A DNA stretch of 64,000 bases from Ifrita kowaldi (taxonomy: Eukaryota > Chordata > Aves > Passeriformes > Cinclosomatidae), in contig VZRS01002397.1 in NCBI GenBank assembly GCA_013398055.1, positions 62,001 to 126,000 of the forward strand. Reading direction: 5' to 3'. This document shows, one piece after another, positions 1 through 12,500 of the stretch (position 1 is its first letter; the number at the start of each line of letters is the position of its first letter). The notes under the pieces are model-generated. The model was not told the origin of the DNA, ran no database searches, and saw only the letters and a program-made list of their open reading frames with translations. Both the position numbers and the translations under genes were made by a program.

Positions 1-3000
1 TGCTCCAGAGAGTGCCATGCACTGCCAAATCATTTTTGATCCCAAAATAATTTTGTCTGATCATATGGAAACCATTCTTAACATCCAGAAACCTGGATGC
101 CATACAGGCAGGCTGCCAGCCAGGGTAAACCAAAGATATTCTGTCCTTGGAGTGGGAAAGGTACATGGTTTGCACAAGCTCTTAGAAAAAAGAAAAAATA
201 AGCATCAGGAAGTATCTTGGCCAAGAGGAACTTGGCAGAGCAGTATTTTAGCTTTGCTGAGGGACTGTGTGTGCCCATTGAAACAGTAACATCTGTGGAG
301 GAAGGGCAGAGCACAGGGATACAATGCAGTTTTATGGCAGCTCTGCTTAGTCAGGGAAAGGGACTCCAAGGGGAGCTGATGCAGCCAGCTGGCTGGCTGA
401 CGAATGGAGTAACGATTGTCGAAGAGATCAAAAAGCTGTCAAGTGCTCCATCTCTCCCATAATGAATTTCTGAGGATTAGTGAAGCTTGCAGTTGAAGAA
501 TGTAGGTGTGATGTCAGGAAATATTGAGCGGTTTTTGCATCTTTAAATTATTAAAAATTAATTTGAACTCACAAGCAAGCCAAAGCAATGATAAAACTCT
601 AAAGAATCTGAAATTCAGCATGAAGGAAGGGAATACAGACAGAATACTGTGCTTTTGTTCACAAAATGAGGGCAGAAATTCAGTGTATTTTCTATTGGTA
701 TGATGGATTCCCACTGGATTCAGCTGTGCACCTCATGGAGTTGCTCTCTATGCAGAGCACAGAAAAGCTTATTTTTTTCCAGTGAAATGTGTTGAGTATG
801 CAGCAAAAATAGCACCTAAAGATATTTATTTATTTGTTGCTCAGGTCACTGAATTTCTTATTTTGTCTTTACTGAACTCTAGGAGATTTATTAATTTTTC
901 TATCATTAACCACAGTTACCAAATAACAGCAATTACAGGGGCACTGTCAGATGATCAGTTCCAAAAGTGTTAATTAAAAGCATTTCTAACCTTGCACCTC
1001 TCCTTGAACTTTCATGGGTAATTGCCATTGTTAAAGCATTAAGCATTTACCTGCTTAAATCCCAAAATGTTCTCTTTTTTCCTACTCCGAAAGAGCCCTT
1101 CAAACAGCAGAGAAATTACTTCAGCAAAACCATAAAATTGATTGCAGAGTCATTATGTCAAATGCGTACCAAAACACAGAGAAATATAATTTTTTTTCTT
1201 ATGTTTTCTAATATCATCACGGGTGTTACCTCGGTACTACAACAACGAGAAAGGCAGTTCCAGGGAGCATTGAAATTTCCATCTGGCAATGGTTCTTCTG
1301 GTGTGCATTATCTTTTAAGATGCCTTCCTGGCATCTACCAGCTGCCTTCAGGAAAATTTATATGCTATTTTAGTTTGTTTAATTTCTCTTCCCTGCTAAT
1401 GTGCCTTTGTTATTGCCGTGTGGTGTTCATTAACTGCGCCAGGAGATGGCAGCAATGGAAACCACTTCGTGCCCTCCATTCATAAATGATCTTTTGTGCT
1501 GAGCGACGACAACAACATGATCATCAAGCAACGTTTAAAAATTGTTTTGAAAAACCAAGCAAAGCAGTCTTCACAGCTGTAGACACCGAAAGATATGAAA
1601 AAAAAAAGAACTATGAAATGTGAAAGGAACTACGGGGTCCCTTCCCAGGATCGGAAGGTCATTTTTTCAACACCCAAGTTGCAAAGGCCACAGATGGACA
1701 TGAACATATAAAACTATTGGAAGGCATGACTTTCCCAGGCTACCATGACCAAAAAAGTCTAAAGTAGCTCTAATTCATTTGATCTTCATGGCAAGGAACA
1801 AAAAGCATTTGAGTCTGGAGCAGGAGAGGACTGGGGAGAATCTGAAAAAAACCCCATAAAGATCAGAGATGGCACTTAGGGCTGCTGGACTTTAACCCAC
1901 ATGTCTGATTTGGTGAGAAGAGGCACAGGGAGCAAGCTGCTTACTTAACTGTTTTTATAAAACAGGTGAAGGGACACGCAGAGCCAGACAGAGCATCTAC
2001 TTATGAGAAATGAGTGCTTACACAGGCAAATTACCATATATATTTCCCACAGGACACAAGCATTATTAGACCTGTTACAAACTTTGTCAGCAACCACCAA
2101 GGAAAAAAAGAATCTTATTTACCCTTCTAAATACAGACCAGTCTTCAGGGCAATACAGCTGCTAAATTTACTGGCATGGATGCCTGTGTTACAGCCAGGA
2201 TTTATCAAGCATGATAAATGCAAAACTGTCTCAGCTTCAGTTACAAGCTTTTGTTCCAAACATATTATTTATTTATTGTCCAAAATTAAGAGCATATGGG
2301 GTAAATGAGCTTCCCCACCAGGGGATAATGTTTGTGTGTCGCTGAGCAGAAGGAGCAGTGGAGGTGGGGGCTATGGCAAAGTCCCAGTTCTGCTCTGGTC
2401 CATGTTTTTCAGCACAGTTAGGACAACCTTGGGCACCTGTCCCCAGGAACGGGTAGGAGGCAAAGGTTGCCAGTTATGTGGTCTCCTGAAAAGGAAATGG
2501 ATAGGTGAGAAAAGGCACAGCTCCTTGTCATGTTTCTTGTCAAATTTGGATCTGTAAGTTGTCTTGCTGCCTTTGGGAATGAAGAGGAACTCCCATCCTG
2601 GAGAAATATGTGCTTTCATCATCAGTGTATCCTTACAGAAAATCTGTAACACTTAAAGCTTTGGCTAATTGCTTGTTTTAACGAGACAGATAACAAAGTA
2701 AATCATGTTTATGGAAATCAATCTGTCCTGCATCACACTCTTTCCATTAGTGAGAAATTAGTTGTGACTACTGGAAACAAATGATGTTCTGAGGTTTTAT
2801 GGGGCTTGCTTGAGTTAAAAAGGCTAATATTGCCAGGAGGAATACATGGGTTTTGTAGCTACAAGCCACTTCAATCATGGTAGGGACTTCCAAGCAATTC
2901 TGCCTTCTGTAAATTAAAGACCCACAGCCCTCAGGGTGAAGGGAGCTTTATTGCAAGAAAATCTCACTTATACGTCTCAGAGATGTTCCCTGTGCAACAC

Positions 3001-6000
3001 AGGTCAGTGATTATTTTGCTGTAAAGCAGCATGGTTTAAAAGAAATGCAGATCAAAAGAAGCCTCCTTTATTTATATAAGAACATGTAATTATGAGGCTA
3101 GTTGATTTTCAGTACAAAAGATCACAACCTCTGGGTTTGTTCATAGTTGAATATACTTTGTGACTGAGAGCACATCAGGAACATGGACTTTTGCACCTCT
3201 AATTGTTCCTGTGGTTAGTTTGTATGAAAAGCACCCTCTTTTAAACACCTCAAATGCAATTATGTCCTATTACTACCTGTGTTAAAAATTTTATTACAAG
3301 GTACAGTGAGTATTCATCCTACGTGGGTCTATAATACTCTAACATGTAAATGTGTTTCTCTTCCTTATTTCTAGCTCCTCAATTGCATCAGAAGGCAACG
3401 TGATTTACATTTTCAGTATGTTATCCTACTGGTCTTAGGTGCTTTCAATAAAAAATGGAAGGGAAGGTACGTGCAGCACTACTGGTATGTTGTTGATCTA
3501 TAGAGTATGCCTCATTCCTCCAGCCCTAATTATATAACATATAAATAGACTAGAGAGATTTAAAGATATTTTACTAATCCTAGGTACAATTATATATAGA
3601 AAAATTCTGTGATGCAGGAAGAGGAAAACAGTGTCTAACTGCCCTCTGAGCAGATTTTCGTAGCACTGACCAAAAAGGCCTGCAGAGGTGTGGTATCACA
3701 CAGAAGCACGGAGGTCCTGGGCAGCAGCAGCATCCATGAGGGGCCTGCTCTGGCTTTTGTGCTCCATCGGCTTTGCCCTACAGGAGGAGGAAAGGGCAGT
3801 CGGAGAGGCTTGTGAGCTCCACCTCTCTCCCTGCTTCAGTGTGGGTGCTGGCTGCCTTTTTAAGTAGCAACACAGAGCATTTCTGTGAGCCTCCTTTAAA
3901 AATGAGATGCCCTCTGAAACACCTGAACTTAGAAGCAGATTTATTATGTAGGCTGGAATAGTGATTAGCTCTCACCAGTGCCACCAGGCACAAGGGAGCT
4001 TTCTCCAGATTCAGCAGCGAAATCTAACGACAACAACAACCACCAACCAAAAAAACCACACCAAAAACCCAACAAAAATTACACAAATGGAAAACAACCT
4101 GATAGCATGACCTTGTCCTGCCTTGTCACTTGATCAACTTTCATAACCACAGCAGTAATATCTTACATAATACAATAGTGCATTGTGTTGTATTCTATCT
4201 TGCAATATCTTATCTTTTCCATTATAGCCTTGTTCATACTGTCTTCAGTCCTGACCCCACTGTCTCTGTCCTAGAAATAGCAGGGAGACTAGTGGAGTGG
4301 AGCTGCTAGATGCAAGGACACCCCTCACCAGGCCTGATCCTGACCCCGCCACACATGCAGGCTGATGTCCCAACCTGGCCTTAGGCTGTCCCCATCCCCA
4401 CCGAGGTTCCTGAAGGCTGGGAGTAGGGCTGCCAAAAAGGCAGTCAAGGTCTGAACAGGGCTTTAGTGCTGACCTTTTGGAGATGAGGAGTCAGGTTTTA
4501 AAGACATTAGTGACAGGTGTGGTGAGGTGCTGGCATCAGTCTGACTGGTTTAGGATGCTGACCTCAAGGCAGAGGAATGCTGCCGGCACTACACATTGTG
4601 ATTACCACCTAAACAAGGCAGCTCACGAGGCACCACATCTCTGGATATTTCCACTGTGTCTTTGCCCCACTATTCACAACACTCTCATCACAGGGCATTT
4701 TGAACCCCCGCAGGGATGGGGGTGCAATCACTCCATGCCGCTGCCTGCAGGGACAGCTGTCAGAGGTGAGGGCACGGAGGCCACAGGGGAATCTCTGAGT
4801 CTGCAGGCACATCGTCTTTTTGAGAGGTGCCACATCCATGTTCCTCAGTGCATGGTGAGGGTCCAGCAGGCACTATGCTCAGTATGTTTCTCTCTTATAT
4901 GAGGAAGCAAGCTGCTGGAGGCAGAAGATCTCCCATGTGGAGTCACATGTGCAAATACTCAATTATGAAACTGATGCAGGGATGCAGGGACAAATATTTT
5001 CTTCTCTTCTTCGTTGGTTTTTTTTTTTTATTTAACAGTTTCCTCTTTATGTTGCTGTCTTAAGGTTCTTCTGCTGGCAATAATCAGGAAGACAGTGTTT
5101 TTGGAAGCGGAAGACAGTGTTTGGGGTCTGTGTTTTTACCCACAGACCCCAAACGAAATTTGGTATTTCTGACAACAAACATGTGTGTATTTTCCAAAGG
5201 TTTCTCTTAGGGATGGATATTTACACAACACTTCTCATGATAAAATTCTGCTTTTCTTAAGCAACCTGAAAAAATCGCTCACATGCCGTAGAAAAACCTT
5301 GAAAGGATGGGGACAGCAGGTGCCCAACAAGATTAAGAGTTTGTACTTCTCTGTCCTCAGGTCTGAAACATGCTTGAGAGCAGATGAGATCTGTGTGGCA
5401 GACAGGCACGTCAGTGCAGTGTGGGTGCTGAGCATGGACCCAGACCAAGGTGACAAAGCTGGGACACGTGGCCTAGGCAACTGACGTGGCACAAGTGCTG
5501 TGGCTTGTCACGTGTCACTGAGTAGCTGGTTGTGAAAGACACTGTTTAAACAAACTGTTGTGTACATTTCCATGTCAGTACCTGTCCGTCCAGATTCTTA
5601 ATTTTAAAATGCACCTCTTAAGCATATTTGAATGAGTCATTATTTTTGGCCAGCATTGACAGTAACTGGAAAATCTAAACATTATTGCACTGTACATCCC
5701 CTGCACTCCATAGATTGCACAGCAGCTTTTTATATGGGTTGCATCCTACTTCTGCTCTGTCTACACCCTCTTTTCTCTATTTCCATCTGAGGGCATTCTT
5801 GTTTTGTCGCAAAGAGCTCTCCAACTCCTGCTGGATACACACTTTCCTTCCCCTGGTGCAAAAGCCCTTCTGCATAGTTACTCTTCGAGCAAATGGTGAC
5901 TACTTAGCATTGGCAATTTGGTTCTGTTAATTTCATACATAAGTGCTTGAAATGGCAATGCAGCTTTTGAGTCCTCATCTTTGGGGGCTGAAGCCAGGGC

Positions 6001-9000
6001 CCACAAAAATCTTTCATACCCATGTCTGTTTATTTATGTTTGCCTGTAGTAAGGTAACTGTACAAGATGGCATACAATCACTTACAGAGTATTGCAAGAA
6101 TATTACTGACATCCTTGGGCAGGAATTCCCTGATTTTGAGACCAGTCAACCAAAAACCAGTGGTTGGAGCTTCTAGTCAGCATGTCCTGCACTTCCAACA
6201 GCAGTTGGAACAGCCCACCTCTGAGAAAATAAGTTGATGAAACCATCAAGAATATCCCAAATCTTCTCAGTTTAAGTTCAAAGTGTTCAAATAAGCCTGT
6301 GAAAGAGAAGTGGAGCAGGATGAAAGAGAGGAAACTTGTCGTGGCCATTGTGAGGGAAAAGGAAACAAGGGACTCTGAACCGCTTGAGGAAGGAAAAGTG
6401 TACTCAGATGTGGGTGGGATACAAGCCCTGGAGTGAGGGAGGGCTTGGAGACAGTGAACAGAGAGACAAGAAGGGAGTCACAGTCTTCCTGTGGGGAAGA
6501 GAAAGGCAGGAATGCGGAAGTATCTGGGATGTGCCAGGATTTTGATCCATAAGGCCTACAGCCTGGTACTTTCATGCTTTGACTTTGGTAGAATAAAAGC
6601 CATGAAGCTATCATCTCTCCTGATACCACAGAACAAGACCAGCTCTCCCTTCCTTGGAAATGACCCTTGCCAATTCTCCCTGTCTTGCTTAATCAGCTCT
6701 CTGTAAGCCAGCAGCTAAAACAATCTTTTCCCTCCAACAATGAACCACTCTTCATATTTTCAGGTTTTGGTGTAAAGAGAAGCATGAAGTCTATATATCA
6801 TTCAGAGTGTAGATCATGAGCTTTGGCAGGTCCCAGCAGCTTCGGTGTGACTTGCAGTGAGAAATCACCTTTCATATAAGCAGCAATTAAATAATAATCT
6901 TTCAAATAAGCAGCAGTTGCCAGTGATGGAATGGAAAAAGAGCTGCAATTACATGGTAGATGATAACAGCCTTATTGTTACATTTCCCTCCATTTCAAGA
7001 AAAAAATATGGTTAAGAAACAAGACCTTTCAACACTCATTATTTGGGCAGCCTGGCAAATGTATAAGCAACAAGTGGGTGACTGTGCAACACAAAAATGT
7101 GGACTTCTGACAGGAATTTCTAGCTCTTGAGAGGAAGCAGCCTAATGCTGCCACTAATTACCAGGACACCAGAAACAAGGGGTTGTTAATAGAACTTAAA
7201 ATCGCCATGTAAATTGGAAGGTGGTGCCTTTATAAAGGAAGTTTTAAATATTGCCTAGGAAGAATTGACTATGAAGTCCAGGCTGACAGAAATAAAGTAA
7301 AAATTAATAACCCATGGTGGAAGATCATGGATTTTAGGATTAAAAAAAATTTCAGGTATCAGCTAGGGAGTTACTGAACTCAACATCATGGGGAGGGAAG
7401 AAGGAAATACAATACAAATTTTGGGCCTGTTTAAAATAAACATAATGGCAAACTATTTCACACAGGGTACTTCTGATTGACAGAGGGGTGGGAAAGCTAT
7501 CAATGACACTTAGGAGAATTCATCTGGAATACTGGTCATCTGTGTTCAAGAAAGAAGAATTGCCATGGGAACCAGTGCAGAAAAAGACTTCAAGACTAGT
7601 CAGGAGACAAAAAACAACAGCATTGAAGCCTAGATTCATGCTGCCCAACTTCAGGCACTTCCCAAAGACACATAAAATAGGAGCACCGTCACCAGGGTCT
7701 CCTGTAGTCAATGGAAGGAGATGGGCATCTCCAGTCATTCAGCCTACCTAAGTTCTGACTTGGCTTCTAAATTAGATCATTTATTTAAATACCCTAACTA
7801 CAAAGGAAGCATATTGCTTTAGGGAATTTGCATGGCACCCTGAAAAACAGAGGGTCAGAAAAAAACCAGCTGCTGCCAAGAGTGTAAACATCACAGAAGA
7901 GGTCAAGGTGAGGTTTAGCAGCAAGACAAACTGATACATGCTAGGCACAAATAAATTTTCCTGATAAACGGAAAACTGACCTTTGGAAACAGCTTTCCAT
8001 ATGCAGACGGGGGAATAAGAAACTTGCCTAGAATTAAATGGCAGCTGAATGAGTTCATTTAAGAGGTTATATGATGAACATACCTGAAAGAACAAACATT
8101 TGGACTGGCAAATACAAAAAGTTCCTTTCTCATCTGTTTCGCTATGCTGTTTTATTTGGATTTTTTCTTACTGAACACAAACAGGACTAATCCTTTATAC
8201 TGGCATAAAGGGGACTTCTTGTAAAATCATATGCATTTCGAAAAAGAATTATTGGAAGGTACCGCTGCCTTGTTGTTCTCCATCTGCATCAACGGGAAGG
8301 ACTGAAAAGTCTGTTTCCTGGAACCAGAATTGCTCAAGACCAAAATCAAGAACAGCTACAGCTGAGCAGCTAACCTACACTCAGCAAACCGAGAAAAATG
8401 CTGGCTGCCCAAGGCAAGGGAGGCCAGCTCTCCTAAGTGACGGGCAAATGCTTGGCAAGGTGCTGTTCAGAAGGAACAGAAATGCTATCAGCATGCTCCT
8501 AGCTGTCACTGGCACAGGCAGTGTGTGCAGTAGGGTGGACAGCTGATGGCAAGTTAGGCAAGTCAGCATCTTTCCACTTGATGGTTGTCGCAGCAATGGA
8601 AACTCATTGTCCATGGACCAGCCCCACGTACAAGCCTGAAGAGCTTGAACCATGCAGTTAAAAGTGTCCCAGCAAATACAAACACGGACTATCGATCGCA
8701 GCTGTGTATTGCCAAAAGGGTGGGAGAGCACAGCCAAGGGCTTGGCAAACAGATAGAAGAGGACATGGGAATGTAAGCATAGAAGGATTTTGGCAGGAGC
8801 ATTGGCAGAAATGAGACTGGAGCATTGTCTCCTGCTATTTAATCCTTTCTAATTTTCAGTAGAATGAGCCTCTATGCACATTGCCAAAAAATAATATGGC
8901 AGAAACAGAGAAATATCAGATTCTCCTACACTGATATTGGCTAACCAGTTGGGTCAACAGCATTCTAATGCAATAGTAACATGTGCTAAGAGAAACAAGA

Positions 9001-9558
9001 TGTATACTCCTGATTATTGTATTGCATGCTGGGGAATGGCTGTGTCACAGTCCCCTAATTCTCTGCAACCCTGGTATTTTGAAAATAATTTGGAAGGATA
9101 GAAGTAATTTTGAATTTTATGTTTAAACCTGAGCCTGTGTCTAAAATTATATATATATATTTCATTTCAGAATAGCAGAAAGTAGTGATTTTCCTGGGTA
9201 ATACTTAGCATGAAGTTAGTGGTCAATATTAGGAAACACAAAATTTTGCAAAAGACAGAGAACCAAGTGAAGCAAGACACAAACTGACAACATACAAGGC
9301 CTTAAGAGGCATGAAATACATGATTTTACGACACAGTTTTACAATAGCAATTATGTTTATTATGCAAAATCGTTTGTTTGCTAAGGCTTGCCCCACAAGA
9401 AACAATAAACTAGAAACAAATATAGAGTCACATAAATGTTTTGTTTAAAAAAAATCTGTTAATCCTTATTCCAACAAAATCTTATTAGCTATTGCAAAAT
9501 GTTTGCAAGGGCTTTATGTTTGACAGAGTCTTATCTTTCTTTTTCCATGGGGTCACAG
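1..9558. other. Non-coding stretch, no supportable gene
   Basis: No open stretch here combines recognisable protein similarity with splice sites. The longest, 955-1485 on the plus strand, is about 172 codons but has no ATG near its start and resembles no family I know. There is an A/C-rich low-complexity patch at about 4,020-4,085, a perfect hairpin at 5,119-5,154 and a short AT dinucleotide run near 9,150. The last exons of ZNF277 could have been expected here from human gene order. None of its zinc-finger or C-terminal sequence is visible. Confidence 0.6.
5119..5154. repeat. Perfect 14-bp inverted repeat (hairpin)
   Basis: The left arm 5,119-5,132 is exactly complementary to the right arm 5,141-5,154, with an 8-base spacer. 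A T-G wobble could extend the stem by one pair. It is too short for a typical microRNA precursor, and no gene is seen nearby. The function is unknown. Confidence 0.7.
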
Positions 9559-12500
9559 TTGCTCTGTAATGCCGTTACTGTTAAGGCTAATGTTTGTGGT
9601 CAGTTGCTATTGGCAGTGACAGTCGAAGTTCAGGCAACCAAATTTAGACATGAAATTAATAATGGCATATGTACCAGAGAGCTTAAGTATGCATTGTTCC
9701 TTCATGACTTACCAGGAAAAATTCTTACTGAGGTCCAAGAAAGCTTGGCACAAATAAATCATACATATGGAGTGAAGGATCTGCCTCAGAAAATGGAGGT
9801 AAGTATCAGTATAATCTGGATAAAAGGAGACAAAATATCTGGAGTATGAGTGCAGCTGGAACCCCCTGCTGTTGAAAGCCTGGGTAGTGTGCCACTGAGG
9901 ATGTGCTCAGCTGCATAAATACACAGTGTTTCATAAAGTCCACATATTCTCTACTGCAGGAATTGTTAACTTAAAAAGGATTGTAAATTTGAGTGCAATA
10001 TATGCCTCTAGCACCGTACATATAATATAAACAGTACCAAGGCTGTGGAGAGGATTTATCTGTGACCACTAAGAACTTACCTGATTTGCACAGTCATGCC
10101 TCTGTCTCAGCAGGCAGGCTTGCTAAATCCATCTGCTCACCATAAATAATTGAACTTCTTTCCTGACTGCTTTCTTTTCCCTTCAAAATATCCTCTGTGT
10201 GTCCATACACACAGGGCTGCTGAAATTAGGGAAAAAAGTATGAGCTATTTTTGTGTCACCTTACAGTCAGCATTTGGACTTCAGCCACCTACACACACCA
10301 CGAGCTTCCCTCAGTGTCTGAAGTTAATCCTTCAGCTAAGACCAAAACTCCCTCAGGAACTAATAATAGTGACTCTAGTAGTGAGCCTGCCATCACACTT
10401 ATTTTATTCTGGACTTGGGGTTCTTGGACATGCTTGGACCACAACTGGTCAGGCTTCCAAAATATAAACAAGAAGACAAGAGGTAAATAATGTAAGAAAT
10501 CTGAAAGGACCTCCAACACGGATGCTGTGTATTTTTTACTAAAGTGTAATACTCCTGAAATATCAGGAACTGCTTAGGCCTCCCATATGTGTTCCAGCAT
10601 TCAAAGGGAAAAAAGCTGCAGCTCTTGGCTACTGCTGTCCATCAAAAATTCATGTCACTTGTAATCGCTATCTCAGAAATAAGAAGAGTTCTGTGGGAAC
10701 TGATCAGATACATCTTACATGTATACCTGGAAGTACATGCATTCATCTGAGCACCTTCCCAGTGAAGACCTGACGTGAGCTTTCCCTTCGAAGTCTTAGT
10801 TTTTCTCCCATGACACAAGACCAGGTGCCCTACCTATGCAAAGGAAATGAATGAGGTTTTTTTGCCTGCAGAGTCAAGTCAGCCCCCAAGCAAGTGTTCC
10901 ACCATAGCAACAGTAGCCAGAATTGAGGGGGTTGTGGCTGTAATTTATCGTAGGCAATTTATTTTGGGCAGTGTGACTACATGTCAGTGCTGACAGCATT
11001 TGTAGCATTAAGTGTTTCCAGAGAGAGGACCATGGCACTGCTAGCAGGCACACACTCTGAAGGCCTGTCAGTCTTGGTAGGTCACTAAAAACACAGACAT
11101 TTTGCAATATTTGTTCAGGAAATGCCTTAGCATGGCTCATTTTCCAGGTTTGCATGAGCCTGGGATCCTCTTCTGGGTTCAAAGACAGTCATGTCCTAAG
11201 GACCGGCAGAAAGGAAAAAGAAAATCCAAAGAATTTTGTATGCAAAGATAACAAGAGCATTGTGTCAAACGAGGAGGAAAATACACCCAAATGAATCAAG
11301 GATCCATATGATTCCCTCAATTCTGACTTCTTTACAGCATTTAATAGCGTACAGAGAATACGTCTGGCCATACCTTCAGTTGGTTGTAAATTATGATTGT
11401 TTACACGTCTTTAGAATAAACTCTGGCATACAAATCCTAAGCCACACAAACTGAGTCAGTCACGTATGTATGTCCCTTAGCTGCAGTGAAGTTCTTAATT
11501 AGACCTTTTCTTGCAGCCTTAGTCAGCATTAAGTTGCCTGTGCTCAAAGGCAGCTCTCCTGTGGTGCAGCTGAGTGACCTTGGATTAGACTGCGGCATGA
11601 GAAAGCTGGAAGCGAGGGCCACTTACTTTGCTCAAGAGGGGTGCCTACATTGAAGCACTCTCCCTCCGTCCTTGCCTGAACTATGTCACGGGTATGACTG
11701 TGCCTGGCCACACACACTGATCCAGACCCTGACCCACCTGAGCTGATCTTGGATCCTTCCCATCACTGTGGGCTTGTCTGATGATGACCAGACTGGTGGC
11801 TGGTTGGTCCTGGCTATTGTCATTGAACCTGATCTGATCCTGACTCACTGACTTGGCTTTTCAGGCTTGACCTCAGATCTCCTTGTCACTATGTTCACTG
11901 GGATTGTCACTAGTGATCTGTACTCTTGGCTGAACTTCTAGCCACCACCAGAACTGCTTTGCTACTCTTGTTTGGGTGCTGTGGTACTTGCGAGTGAAGC
12001 CACTGCCACGCATGCCTTACTTGTTGCGGTGGTTCAGCCAGCGGAGCTGATCTCGTGGGTCCACTTCCCCTCTCGCGATAGCGAAGGGGAAGAAAGCTCC
12101 ACCGAGGACCCCGAGACAGACACGCCAATCTAGAAGCACCGCCTTGTAGGCGTCTCCGAGGAACCGCACTCTCCTCCCCTTCTCTGGGTCGTTCCAGAAC
12201 GTTCTGTTGTTTTCTGTTCCTGATAGGTTAATTACCTAGCGCATATTTATGTTCTCCGTATTATTAAGCAATTAGGTTCTGGAAAGTTCTTCTCTTCTCG
12301 CTCCCTCATTGGCTGTTGTACCGTTATCCCGCCTTCTATATTTACTTATTGGTTGCCTGTCAGTCCCTATCAAGTTGTTATTGGATGTTTGTTTTCCCCG
12401 CCTTAACTCCGCCCTGAGATCCTCCCTTGCATAAAACCCTGAGTCCCATGCTCCCTGCGCTTCTTTTGGACCCTGCTCCCGACCTTTCAAGTTCATAAGC

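Noticed and set aside
955..1485. 172-codon plus-strand open frame
   Set aside because: It has no ATG at the start, no domain, no splice context and a low-complexity hydrophobic composition. One such frame by chance in 64 kb is plausible.
4477..4902. 141-codon plus-strand open frame
   Set aside because: It lies in a GC-richer patch with few stops, has no recognisable family and no promoter or splice evidence.
7488..7751. 87-codon basic open frame considered as an exon
   Set aside because: It begins at GTG, the nearby acceptor leads into another frame with a stop, and no partner exon was found.
1..9498. Search for ZNF277 terminal exons
   Set aside because: No C2H2 motifs or its conserved C-terminal block were found. 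The gene probably ends left of the window.
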